From the NCBI GenBank assembly GCA_965277695.1, contig CBDIDQ010000106.1, positions 1 to 64,000 of the forward strand: DNA of 64,000 nucleotides, given 5' to 3'. The first letter of the stretch is position 1. Each line of letters opens with the position of its first letter. The position numbers and the translations under genes are program-made. Shown here piece by piece: positions 43,909-52,867 of the stretch. The stretch is from JABSOG01 sp965277695. GTDB taxonomy: Bacteria > Pseudomonadota > Gammaproteobacteria > Enterobacterales > Alteromonadaceae. The notes under the pieces were generated by a model. It did no database searches. It saw only the letters and a program-made list of their open reading frames with translations, and was not told the DNA's origin.

Positions 43909-45102
43909 CTAAGGCGACAAAATCAGCAGATTATTGTGCTGATCAATCTGAAAATGAAACTGCTTAAGAAAATTCATTCCTAGTAGGCCGTGGTAATGGC
44001 GCATATCATCCAAATCTAATACAACGAAGCTGATATCGTTGACGTAAAACTCGTCGATTTGGAAACGTTCAAATTTGTAAATCGGCGCGTTAACCTGACC
44101 GCCAGCGGTGCTCAGCAGGGTTTCACCGATATATTCCGGGTAGGTATCGCCAACGATTTCGTCGAAACGGTTGCGGGTTAACACTGAAATAGATGCGCCA
44201 GTGTCAATCATTAGGCGGATATTGCGGCTTTGGTTGAGCTGACCATATACCAGATAATGTTCACCCATGGGTTGCAGCTTTATTGCGGTTTGCTGCAACT
44301 GGCGATCACGAATGCTTTTCAGCAATTGTTCGGTTTGCTCCTGATAAAATTTATTATCCAACAAGGCGGTGAGCAACGATTCGGCGTTATCGAAGTCTTC
44401 TATTTTTATCAACGCTTCGGCTTGGGCCAGAATATATGGCGGATAATCTGATTCTTGTTGCAACAATTGCTGGGTGAGTTCAACGATGGCTTGCCATAAT
44501 TGGCCTTGTTTGAATTGGTTTAACAACTCGCCTGCCAGATGGCGAATGCGGGCTTGAAAGTACTCTTCTTGGCGGGTTTCAAAGGTGTAGGAAATCAATG
44601 AATAATACAGCTCTATCGCATCCTCTTTACGCTCGCTGGCAACCAAGGCTTCGGCTTTTATTTCAAGAAATGCCAAGTCATAAGGGAAGCGAGCCAAAAC
44701 CGCCTCATTAAATCCTTCTACTGGGTCTAAATCATTGTTTTTTAACCAGGTTTTTAGCTGCTCCAGCCAATTTCTTTTGACCGTCATGGCGATTTGTTCA
44801 TCAACCAATGTCAGCTCTTCATAAAGCGTCACCGCCTCGGGAAATAACAAACTGTTAAATAACCGTTGGGCTTGTGTCGCTGTGAGTTTGGCCGGGTTGG
44901 TTTCACTGCTTTGTTGGGTTTGCTCTATTGTCGTTATGGTGGTTTTTGTTGCTGGCTTAATGGGATCGACTTGTGCTGTTTGAGCTGGGCTGGGTTGCCC
45001 TGTGAGCACCTTATCAAGTGCTAAACGGCCATAAAGGGTGATGTTCAGGGTCACTGAACCAGCTAATAGAAAAAGTAAAACCCACGCCAGCCGATTGCTC
45101 AA
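43909..45102 (-). CDS. Membrane-anchored retropepsin-like aspartic protease
   Basis: 397 residues. An N-terminal membrane helix (WVLLFLLAGSVTLNITLYG), a long helical, TPR-like middle (ELLNQFKQGQLWQAIVEL, DFDNAESLLTALL), and a C-terminal single-domain aspartic protease with LMIDTGASISVLTR (DTGAS active site) and GLLGMNFLKQFHFQID. Bacterial versions work as dimers in the periplasm. Start: TTG at 45102 with no clear ribosome site. Its substrate is unknown. Confidence 0.82.
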   Translation of the reverse strand: MSNRLAWVLLFLLAGSVTLNITLYGRLALDKVLTGQPSPAQTAQVDPIKPATKTTITTIEQTQQSSETNPAKLTATQAQRLFNSLLFPEAVTLYEELTLVDEQIAMTVKRNWLEQLKTWLKNNDLDPVEGFNEAVLARFPYDLAFLEIKAEALVASERKEDAIELYYSLISYTFETRQEEYFQARIRHLAGELLNQFKQGQLWQAIVELTQQLLQQESDYPPYILAQAEALIKIEDFDNAESLLTALLDNKFYQEQTEQLLKSIRDRQLQQTAIKLQPMGEHYLVYGQLNQSRNIRLMIDTGASISVLTRNRFDEIVGDTYPEYIGETLLSTAGGQVNAPIYKFERFQIDEFYVNDISFVVLDLDDMRHYHGLLGMNFLKQFHFQIDQHNNLLILSP

Positions 45103-45208
45103 TTGAAATAACCACAGGTAACAGAATTAAACCTCACGTTACCAGCAAAGCTATCCTGCTGTAAATTGAAATCGGCTAAGCGGGTATTATTGCCAGAAGT
45201 TGCAAAAA

Positions 45209-45574
45209 TTAAGATTGTGCTTCGAAATTATCTTCACTCAATAACATGGTGCCGTCATCTTGCAGCGTCCAAATCTCTTTGGTAATGGTGCCTTGCGCGT
45301 TGTTCATCTGCCAACCACTGGTCAATAGTGTTGATTTTTCATCGAGTAATTCGATACTTGGCATAATATAGCGCACTTGAGCTAAACCTTGACTGATCAG
45401 ACCTTGCCAAAAGGTGCGGATCTCATTGGTGCCTTTAAATTCACCAAAAGGTTTTACCGCCATCGTGGCGTTCTTTTCATACATGGAAGCGCAACCCGCT
45501 GCGTCACCTTGATTAAAAAATGTCTGCCATTGCTGACTGGCGATTTGGGTTTTGGCAATTAATGGATGTGTCAT
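45209..45574 (-). CDS. SnoaL/NTF2-like protein
   Basis: 121 residues with the cone-shaped SnoaL/DUF4440-type fold: SQQWQTFFNQGDAAGCASMYEKNATMAVKPFGEFKGTNEI at the start and GWQMNNAQGTITKEIWTL near the end. Such proteins are small-molecule isomerases, hydratases or binding proteins. It is divergent from the LysR gene, which probably controls it. Confidence 0.8.
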   Translation of the reverse strand: MTHPLIAKTQIASQQWQTFFNQGDAAGCASMYEKNATMAVKPFGEFKGTNEIRTFWQGLISQGLAQVRYIMPSIELLDEKSTLLTSGWQMNNAQGTITKEIWTLQDDGTMLLSEDNFEAQS

Positions 45575-45658
45575 AATAAAGTTACCTTTTACTTGCTGTT
45601 GCTTGATTGTTTGCTATTGCTTAAGCGCTGATGACTAGTTTGCACTATCTCGGGTAGT

Positions 45659-45684
45659 ATGATAAATACTCATTATGATAAATA
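45659..45684. promoter_or_regulatory. Direct repeat in the divergent SnoaL/LysR promoter region
   Basis: ATGATAAATA occurs at 45659-45668 and 45675-45684, 16 bases apart. It lies 22-47 bases before the LysR start, a place where LysR proteins often bind. Confidence 0.4.
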
Positions 45685-45705
45685 AGTGTTAAGTAAAATT
45701 AAACA

Positions 45706-46596
45706 ATGAAACCCAGTCTAGAAGATATGCAGATGTTTTTGACCGTAGTTGAAGCGCGTACATTTACCGCCGCAGCCCATCGTTTAGGGCGGACTAAATC
45801 GGCGGTGAGTCAGGCAATTACCCGGCTCGAAGGCGATTTGGGTGCCCGGCTGCTTTATCGCACAACCCGTTCACTGTCGCTAACCGAAGTTGGTACTCGG
45901 TTTTTTGCTCATTGTGGTGATATCCGTACTTCTTACGAAGCGGCACTCAATGATTTAAAAACAGACAGCGACAGTCCTTCGGGTACTTTGTCGATCACCG
46001 CGCCACATGCTTTGTGCCTCCCGGTGATTGTTCCTGCGATTGCTCGGTTGGTTGAGTTGCACCCAAATATCAATGTACGTTTGCTTGCCGACGACTCACC
46101 GGTCGATTTGGTTGAATCGAAAATTGACTTGGCAGTACGAGTGGGTACACCACAAATGCAATCGGCTAAGATCGCCAAGCTCGGCACCCTCTATGAGAGC
46201 CTTTATGCCAGCCCTGACTATGTTGCCTCCCGGGGCGGTATGCCGAATAACCTCACCGATACGGTTGAATGGGACCATATTGCCAACGACTGGCAGGGAG
46301 TACCGGTAAAATATCAGTCAGCAGATGGTTCAATCATTCGGGTTAATCCCAAAATTCGCTGTAATGCGCTACACGATACCTTGCGTTTAGCTGAAATGGG
46401 TGCCGGTTTGGCTTGGCTGCCAAATATTGCAGCGCGGGAGAGCATCGATAAAAAAACACTGGTACGTTTATTTGAAGTCGGCGCTTCCCCGGTACATTAC
46501 ATGCACCTTTTTTCACACAACCCGCCGCTTAAAGTGCAGACATTTGTGCAATTAATAAGAAAACAGCTACAGTCAGATCAGACTTTGACCGGGTAA
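45706..46596 (+). CDS. LysR-family transcriptional regulator
   Basis: 296 residues. Winged helix-turn-helix MQMFLTVVEARTFTAAAHRLGRTKSAVSQAITRLEGDLGARLLYRTTR at the N-terminus and a LysR substrate-binding domain of the type lacking long inserts (SGTLSITAPHALCLPVIVPAI, IDLAVRVGTPQMQSAKIAKLG). It resembles the CrgA/DsdC-like group that controls a single adjacent gene, here probably the SnoaL gene transcribed the other way. Confidence 0.9.
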   Translation: MKPSLEDMQMFLTVVEARTFTAAAHRLGRTKSAVSQAITRLEGDLGARLLYRTTRSLSLTEVGTRFFAHCGDIRTSYEAALNDLKTDSDSPSGTLSITAPHALCLPVIVPAIARLVELHPNINVRLLADDSPVDLVESKIDLAVRVGTPQMQSAKIAKLGTLYESLYASPDYVASRGGMPNNLTDTVEWDHIANDWQGVPVKYQSADGSIIRVNPKIRCNALHDTLRLAEMGAGLAWLPNIAARESIDKKTLVRLFEVGASPVHYMHLFSHNPPLKVQTFVQLIRKQLQSDQTLTG

Positions 46597-46720
46597 AAGC
46601 CTGATTAATGTACCCTAATTAGCTGTGCGTTGTTGCAAGTGCAATGATTAGGTTGTAAACTCAAGGTATATTAAATCCGCCCAGCGCCAAAAAAGCAGCT
46701 GGAATATTAAGGATCACCGT

Positions 46721-48844
46721 ATGAACGCCGACACTAATTCTCTGAACAACTCTGCTGATCACTTTGTCCAAAATGACTATGATTGGCAGCGTATCAGCCA
46801 CCTGTTATTGCTTAGCAGAGCGATGGACGATATCGAAGAGCAAGAGCTGGTGCCAGCCAAACTGGTGTTTAACCAGTTCTCTGCCCGAGGCCATGATTTG
46901 GCGCAGATCCTGTTAGGCTCACTGTTGACCCATCCTCATGATGGCGCAACCGGTTATTATCGTTCACGACCATTTGTTTTATCTTTAGGGCTAGATATGG
47001 AAGATGCGGTAGCATCACCGATGGCTAAATCGGGCGGTTATAGTGACGGGCGCGATATTGGCGTGGTGTGTAACTATCCGAATGTTGAACGCAAAGGCGC
47101 AATGTTATTGCCGATGTGCGGCGGGGTTGGCGCACAATATTCACCTATCGCCGGCTGGGCACAATCAATTGTTTATTGTCGCGATGAGCTTAAAGACCAA
47201 AGCTATCGAGGCGCATTAGGGCTGTCGATGGGCGGTGACTCTTCAATGTCGACCAGCGGTTTCTGGGCATCTTTGAATATCTCCACCACTAATAATTTCC
47301 CCCATTTATTTTATATTGAAGACAATGGTTATGGCATTTCGGTGCCGCAAACCGTTCAAACCCCTGGTGGTGACCAAGTAGCTAACTTGGCAGCATACAA
47401 AAATCTCAAAATTATCTGCGGTGACGGTACCGACCCGGTTGAAGCACCACGTTTAATCAAAGAAGCGGTAAATTATGTGCGCTCAGGGCAGGGCGCTTGT
47501 TTGCTGCGCTTAAAAGTGCCGCGTTTATGTGGTCATACTTTCCAAGATACTCAAACCTACAAACCGGCTGAAATGATTGCCAGCGAACAAGCCAATGACC
47601 CATTACCGAAATTAAAAGCCCATTTGGCGGCGAGCGGCATTATCAGTGAAGCTCAGTGGCAGCAGATTGAAACCGACGCTTATGCTGAAATTCGCGATGC
47701 GGTCGAACGAGCAAAACAACGTCCAGAGCCAGAAGTGGCCAATTTGACCCGTTACGTGTTCGCTGAAAAAGATTCAAATGGTGATCCGGTACGCCAGTTA
47801 CGTGGTGGTTTGTTCGCTGATAACTATCAGTTTCCAGCAGTCAGCGAAGCGCCGAAACCACAAGGTAGCCGCCTGAATATGCAAACGGCTATTCGTAAAG
47901 TGTTAGAGCATGAATTAGAGACTAATCCCAAGGTGCTGGTTTTTGGCGAAGACGTAGGACCGAAAGGTGGCGTACATGGGGCGACGTTGGGATTGAATGA
48001 AAAGTTTGGTGATCACCGGGTGTTCGATACCAGCTTGTCAGAAGAGGGCATTATTGGTCGCTCAGTCGGCATGGCGTTGGCGGGTTTGATGCCGGTGCCT
48101 GAAATTCAATTTAGAAAATATGCCGAGCCTGCGGCGGAGCAAATCACCGACACCGGAATTATGCGCTGGCGGACTAACAACCAGTTTGCTGCACCTATGG
48201 TTATTCGTATTCCTGGCGGTTTTGCTGGTCGGGGCGATCCTTGGCATTCAATGTCTGATGAAGTCGAGTGGGCACATAAAACCGGTTGGCAAGTGGTGAT
48301 GCCGTCCAACGCCGAAGATGCGGCGGGGCTATTGCGCTTTGCGCTGCGAGACAACAATCCGACGATTTTCTTTGAACATCGTTCATTACTGGACAATCGC
48401 TGGGCACGTCGTCCTTATCCGGGCGATGATTTTGTTATTCCTTTTGGTCAGGCTAATACCTTGATTGCAGGTGATAAAATTACCGTGGTGAGTTGGGGGG
48501 CGATGGTTGAACGTTGCGAAGCAGCAGCACAGGCTTTGGGTGATGACAGTGGTGTTGAATTGATAGATTTGCGTACGCTACAGCCCTGGGATAAAGCCAC
48601 CATATTGGCCTCAGTGAAGAAAACAGGCCGTTGTTTGATTGTCCATGAAGATAATAAAACTGCCGGGTTTGGTGCCGAAATTGCCGCTGAATTGGCCAAA
48701 GACGCATTCTTTGATTTGGATGCACCAATCGAACGTTTGACCATGCCCGATACGCCAAACCCACATAATATCCACCTGCTTAATGCTGCTGTGCCAACAG
48801 TAGAGAAGATTCAGGCAGCCATGATTGACTTAATTGAAATATAA
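46721..48844 (+). CDS. 2-oxoacid dehydrogenase E1, alpha and beta subunits fused
   Basis: 707 residues: an E1-alpha-like half (about 1-350; GGYSDGRDIG, GGDSSMSTSGFWASLN with thiamine-diphosphate site, YIEDNGYGISVP) joined to an E1-beta half (about 375-707; FGEDVGPKGGVHGATLGL, RIPGGFAGRGDPWHS, LIDLRTLQPWD, EDNKTAGFGAEIAAEL). The alpha half has G-G-D-S where G-D-G is usual, as in other fused branched-chain type enzymes. The 2-oxoacid is probably branched-chain or pyruvate-like. The E2 gene follows 16 bases after the stop; no E3 is nearby. Ribosome site AAGGAT. Confidence 0.9.
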   Translation: MNADTNSLNNSADHFVQNDYDWQRISHLLLLSRAMDDIEEQELVPAKLVFNQFSARGHDLAQILLGSLLTHPHDGATGYYRSRPFVLSLGLDMEDAVASPMAKSGGYSDGRDIGVVCNYPNVERKGAMLLPMCGGVGAQYSPIAGWAQSIVYCRDELKDQSYRGALGLSMGGDSSMSTSGFWASLNISTTNNFPHLFYIEDNGYGISVPQTVQTPGGDQVANLAAYKNLKIICGDGTDPVEAPRLIKEAVNYVRSGQGACLLRLKVPRLCGHTFQDTQTYKPAEMIASEQANDPLPKLKAHLAASGIISEAQWQQIETDAYAEIRDAVERAKQRPEPEVANLTRYVFAEKDSNGDPVRQLRGGLFADNYQFPAVSEAPKPQGSRLNMQTAIRKVLEHELETNPKVLVFGEDVGPKGGVHGATLGLNEKFGDHRVFDTSLSEEGIIGRSVGMALAGLMPVPEIQFRKYAEPAAEQITDTGIMRWRTNNQFAAPMVIRIPGGFAGRGDPWHSMSDEVEWAHKTGWQVVMPSNAEDAAGLLRFALRDNNPTIFFEHRSLLDNRWARRPYPGDDFVIPFGQANTLIAGDKITVVSWGAMVERCEAAAQALGDDSGVELIDLRTLQPWDKATILASVKKTGRCLIVHEDNKTAGFGAEIAAELAKDAFFDLDAPIERLTMPDTPNPHNIHLLNAAVPTVEKIQAAMIDLIEI

Positions 48845-48860
48845 TCCAGGAGCAATACTG

Positions 48861-50102
48861 ATGAGTTCATTAATCGATATTATATTGCCCGCTGACCAAC
48901 TCGAAGGCACCTCTGCAACTTTGTCAAAATGGTTGGTAACGACTGGCAGTCAAGTCAAAGAAGGCGACCCAATCATAGAGTTGGAAACTGATAAAGTGTC
49001 AATGGAAATTTGTGCCCCTGCCGATGGCGTGTTGCAAGAAACTGTCGCCGGTGAAGGTGAAGAAGTTGAAGTTGATACAGTTTTAGGTCGTTTAACCGCC
49101 GGGACAGTTTCAGCCTCAGCAGCCGAGTCATCGGCAGTCGCATCTAGCAGCGTTGCCGCAGCCGCAACAGTCGCAACGTCATCAGGCGATGACAGTGCCC
49201 GCCACTTGATAGGTCCGGCAGTGCGACGTTTATTACGTCAACATGATTTAGATATCAAGCTGATTAGCGGCACTGGCAAAAGAGGCCGGGTGACCCGCGA
49301 TAATGTTCGAGCCTATTTGGCTAATCCTAATTCACAGGTTCGTCAAGTTGTGCCTGCACCGCAAGGTCCACTGACTGCCGTTGAACGTAAAGCTCGGCCA
49401 TTGCAGGGCACTATGGTGCCACATACTAAAATGCGCAAAGCCATTGCTAATCATATGGTTGAGAGCTTGTTGCATACCTCGCCCCATGTCACCAGCGTGT
49501 TTGAGATGAACATGACTAATATCATCGAACACCGTCGCTGGCACAAAAAAGAATATGCCGATTTAGACGTAAAACTGACGTTTACTGCGTATTTTTTAGC
49601 AGCCATCGTTAAAGCCACACAGAGGGTACCGCAAGTGAATGCCCGTTTCCATGAAGAAGCATTAGAGCTGTTTGATGACATCAACATCGGTGTTGGCACC
49701 GCATTAGGTGATGCCGGATTAGTGGTACCGGTGGTGCAACAGTGTCAAGACATGAACCTGTTTGAAATCGCCAAGGCATTAAATGCTCAAACCGAAAAAG
49801 CCCGAGCCGGTAAATTAACCCCGTCAGATATGAAAAACGGCACCTTTACTATTTCAAATCATGGGGTTAGTGGCAGCTTGTTTGCCGCACCTATCATCAT
49901 CAATCAACCAGAGGTGGCCATTTTAGGCATCGGCAAGCTAGAAAAACGGGTGGTGGTAGAAGAAGTCGCCGGTGCAGATACCATGGTGATAAAACCGATG
50001 TGTTATGTATCATTGAGCATCGATCACCGGGCCTTGGATGCCCATCAGACCAATTTGTTTTTGGCCGAGTTTGTTGCGGTGATTGAAAGCTGGGGTGATT
50101 GA
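48861..50102 (+). CDS. 2-oxoacid dehydrogenase E2 (dihydrolipoamide acyltransferase)
   Basis: 413 residues from ATG 48861 (CCAGGAG before it). Lipoyl domain with ELETDKVSMEI (Lys45 lipoylated), an Ala/Ser-rich linker at about 85-115, a peripheral-subunit binding domain (GPAVRRLLRQHDLDIKLISGTGKRGRVTRDNV) and the catalytic domain with SIDHRALDAH, His389 and Asp393 being the active-site pair. Single lipoyl domain. It follows the fused E1 in one operon; E3 must come from elsewhere. Confidence 0.93.
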   Translation: MSSLIDIILPADQLEGTSATLSKWLVTTGSQVKEGDPIIELETDKVSMEICAPADGVLQETVAGEGEEVEVDTVLGRLTAGTVSASAAESSAVASSSVAAAATVATSSGDDSARHLIGPAVRRLLRQHDLDIKLISGTGKRGRVTRDNVRAYLANPNSQVRQVVPAPQGPLTAVERKARPLQGTMVPHTKMRKAIANHMVESLLHTSPHVTSVFEMNMTNIIEHRRWHKKEYADLDVKLTFTAYFLAAIVKATQRVPQVNARFHEEALELFDDINIGVGTALGDAGLVVPVVQQCQDMNLFEIAKALNAQTEKARAGKLTPSDMKNGTFTISNHGVSGSLFAAPIIINQPEVAILGIGKLEKRVVVEEVAGADTMVIKPMCYVSLSIDHRALDAHQTNLFLAEFVAVIESWGD

Positions 50103-50139
50103 TAAGCGCACAACCTAAAAAACAAGAATGAATTTTACG

Positions 50140-50237
50140 GATTGGTGGTGGCTGGTGGTCTACGGTGACCTAGGCTCTCTCCGTGAATGATTGGTGGTGG
50201 CTGGTGGTCTACGGTCGCCTATGCTCCCTACGCGAAT
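50140..50237. repeat. Two tandem copies of a 49-bp repeat
   Basis: GATTGGTGGTGGCTGGTGGT then CTACGGT occurs at 50140 and again at 50189, the units diverging in their second half (TGACCTAGGCTCTCTCC versus CGCCTATGCTCCCTACG). The second copy runs into the REP-like family A copy 3. It lies after the E2 gene. Confidence 0.85.
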
Positions 50238-50278
50238 GAATTCGCGTCTACGGTAGACGAGGTTTCAACCTCGTTAAT
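50231..50278. repeat. REP-like repeat, family A, copy 3 (complete)
   Basis: Three overlapping palindromes in a row: CGCGAAT-ga-ATTCGCG (50231-50246), CGTCTAC-g-GTAGACG (50245-50259) and ACGAGGTT-tc-AACCTCGT (50257-50274). Copies 1 and 2 hold two of the three modules each, so this is the reference form. Confidence 0.88.
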
Positions 50279-50367
50279 TTTGTCGAATAGTTGTAACCTT
50301 GCTTTTGCTCCGTCCCATTGGTTATCATACCCATATCATCTTCTCACCAATCCAAAGGTCCCCTCAA

Positions 50368-50910
50368 ATGCTCGAAGAAAATGGTATCGTGGTGGCAGTC
50401 GAACCCGGGGTGGCTTGGGTCGAAACCCAAATCAAAACCACTTGTGGTCAATGCCAAGCCAAAGATAATTGTGGTACTGGCAGCGTCGCCAAAGCCTTTT
50501 CACCGAAACCAAATGTGATCAAAGCCTACGTTGACTCAAACTTTGATCTTGAGGTTAAAGTCGGTGATTCTGTTGTTATTGGCATTGAGCAGCAATTTAT
50601 TGTCCGTAGCGCCTTTTATGTTTATATCTTGCCTATTATTGGTTTTGTGCTGTTTGCCGGGCTGGCTGAGGTGTTGTTTAGCGACAGTGGTTTGTTTGCT
50701 GATTGGGGTATGGTGACCGATTTACTCGGTACGATTGTGGCCTTTTTTGGTGGCTGGTTGGGTTATTTGCTGGCCCGAAATCGACTGGTGCAGAGTGAGC
50801 CGCAGGCAACCGTAGATGGTGTTGAGACCGACAAGAAATGCAGTAATAACAGTAACGTGCGCTTAATTGCGGTAAAAAACCACAGTGTGCCGATCACTTT
50901 TCATCCGTAA
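50368..50910 (+). CDS. rseC: SoxR-reducing/RseC-family protein
   Basis: 180 residues. Soluble N-terminal part with a cysteine cluster, TTCGQCQAKDNCGTG, at about residues 26-40, probably an Fe-S or redox site; then two membrane helices (FYVYILPIIGFVLFAGLAEVLF and LLGTIVAFFGGWLGYLLA). RseC modulates sigma-E or SoxR reduction. Usually it stands after rpoE-rseA-rseB; here those genes are absent and the E2 gene precedes. Start ATG 50368 with AAAGG upstream. Confidence 0.88.
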   Translation: MLEENGIVVAVEPGVAWVETQIKTTCGQCQAKDNCGTGSVAKAFSPKPNVIKAYVDSNFDLEVKVGDSVVIGIEQQFIVRSAFYVYILPIIGFVLFAGLAEVLFSDSGLFADWGMVTDLLGTIVAFFGGWLGYLLARNRLVQSEPQATVDGVETDKKCSNNSNVRLIAVKNHSVPITFHP

Positions 50911-50975
50911 TAATGCGCTTTTAATCACGTTTACCCCAATAAGCCCAGATAAGATGTAAGCATGGATGTAAATCG

Positions 50976-51005
50976 TTGGTGATTTTTTTCAATACGGTGT
51001 AGAAT
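50976..51005 (+). promoter_or_regulatory. Possible sigma-70 promoter before lepA
   Basis: TTGGTG, 18 bases, TAGAAT; the -10 is about 60 bases upstream of the lepA start. It would let the lepA-lepB-rnc-era block be expressed apart from rseC. Confidence 0.35.
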
Positions 51006-51066
51006 CGCCGCCAGTTTATTTTTCATTCTCATACTCTTATTGATGATTTAGGATTTAGCCGCTTAT

Positions 51067-52857
51067 ATGAAGCACATTCGAAATTTTTCTATTATTGCGC
51101 ACATCGACCATGGTAAATCCACCTTATCAGACCGCCTGATCCATACTTGTGGTGGTTTGACCGATCGTGAAATGCAAGCCCAGGTTCTTGATTCGATGGA
51201 TATCGAACGCGAACGCGGCATCACTATCAAAGCACAAAGCGTGACTTTGAACTATACCGCCAACGATGGCGAAACCTATCAACTCAACTTCATCGACACC
51301 CCAGGGCACGTCGACTTTTCTTATGAAGTTTCTCGTTCACTGGCAGCTTGCGAAGGTGCGCTTTTGGTGGTTGACGCCGGTCAAGGGGTTGAAGCACAAA
51401 CCGTTGCCAATTGTTATACCGCCATTGAAATGGACCTCGAAGTCATTGCGATTTTGAACAAAATCGACTTGCCACAAGCCGACCCAGACCGGGTTAGTGA
51501 AGAAATTGAAGATATCGTCGGTATCGATGCCACAGAAGCTGTGCGCTGCTCAGCCAAAACCGGCATTGGTATCAAAGATGTGTTAGAAACCATCGTAAGA
51601 GACGTGCCACCGCCTGTGGGTAATACTGAAGGACCGTTACAGGCGTTGATTATCGACTCCTGGTATGACGGTTATAAGGGCGTGATTTCATTGGTGCGGG
51701 TAATGCACGGTGAAATTCGCAAAGGCGATAAGATGTTGGTGATGTCTACAGGCATGGTTCACAATGTCGATGAAGTTGGTATATTCACCCCTAAAGCCTA
51801 TGAAACTGGGGTATTAAAAACCGGTGAAGTGGGTTATATCATTGCTGGTATCAAAGAAATTTTGGGAGCACCGGTGGGTGATACCCTGACCTCAGCTAAA
51901 GGCGGTTCGCCTGAACCGTTACCGGGTTTTGAAAGAATCAAACCGCAAGTTTACGCCGGTATGTTTCCGGTCAGCTCAGACGATTTTGAAAACTTCCGTG
52001 ATGCCTTGACCAAATTAAGCCTCAATGATGCCTCATTGTTTTTCGAGCCTGAGTCGTCTTCGGCATTGGGTTTTGGTTTTCGCATTGGTTTTCTTGGCAT
52101 GTTGCACATGGAAATTATTCAGGAACGTCTGGAGCGGGAATACGATCTGGACTTGATCACCACAGCACCAACGGTAATTTATGAAATTACCAAAACCAAT
52201 GGCGATGTGGTGCAGATTGATAACCCATCAGATTTGCCCACAGTTAACGAGATTGAACACATCGGTGAGCCGATTGTTGAAGCCCATATCTTGGTGCCTA
52301 AAGAGTACTTGGGTAATGTCATTACCTTGTGCATTGAGAAGCGGGGTGTGCAAACCAATCTGTCTTATCATGGTAATCAGGTCCAACTGACCTATGATTT
52401 GCCGATGGCAGAAGTGGTGATGGACTTTTTCGACCGACTTAAATCCACTAGTCGGGGTTATGCCTCACTGGATTATAATTTCATTCGTTTTGAACACGCT
52501 GACATGGTGCGCTTGGATATTCTGATTAATGGCGAGCGGGTTGATGCACTGGCGGTAATTGTGCATCGTAGTCATTCTCAAACCCAAGGCCGGGATTTGA
52601 CCGACAAGCTTAAAGAGCTTATTCATCGTCAGATGTTTGATATTGCGATTCAGGCGGCTATCGGCACCCATGTGGTTGCCCGTACAACCGTTAAACAGTT
52701 GCGTAAAAACGTTATTGCCAAGTGTTATGGTGGTGATATCAGTCGTAAGAAAAAACTGTTGAAGAAACAAAAAGAAGGTAAAAAACGCATGAAGCAAGTT
52801 GGTAACGTCGAATTGCCTCAAGAAGCATTTTTAGCCATTTTGAAAGTCGGTAAATAA
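51067..52857 (+). CDS. lepA: Elongation factor 4 (LepA)
   Basis: Ribosome-associated GTPase that affects translation initiation and back-translocation. 596 residues against 599 in E. coli, with G1 AHIDHGKST, G2 RGITIKAQSV, G3 DTPGHVDF, G4 NKID and the unique C-terminal domain ending KKKLLKKQKEGKKRMKQ, PQEAFLAIL. Intact. Followed after ten bases by lepB. Confidence 0.97.
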   Translation: MKHIRNFSIIAHIDHGKSTLSDRLIHTCGGLTDREMQAQVLDSMDIERERGITIKAQSVTLNYTANDGETYQLNFIDTPGHVDFSYEVSRSLAACEGALLVVDAGQGVEAQTVANCYTAIEMDLEVIAILNKIDLPQADPDRVSEEIEDIVGIDATEAVRCSAKTGIGIKDVLETIVRDVPPPVGNTEGPLQALIIDSWYDGYKGVISLVRVMHGEIRKGDKMLVMSTGMVHNVDEVGIFTPKAYETGVLKTGEVGYIIAGIKEILGAPVGDTLTSAKGGSPEPLPGFERIKPQVYAGMFPVSSDDFENFRDALTKLSLNDASLFFEPESSSALGFGFRIGFLGMLHMEIIQERLEREYDLDLITTAPTVIYEITKTNGDVVQIDNPSDLPTVNEIEHIGEPIVEAHILVPKEYLGNVITLCIEKRGVQTNLSYHGNQVQLTYDLPMAEVVMDFFDRLKSTSRGYASLDYNFIRFEHADMVRLDILINGERVDALAVIVHRSHSQTQGRDLTDKLKELIHRQMFDIAIQAAIGTHVVARTTVKQLRKNVIAKCYGGDISRKKKLLKKQKEGKKRMKQVGNVELPQEAFLAILKVGK

Positions 52858-52867
52858 GGAGCACATC

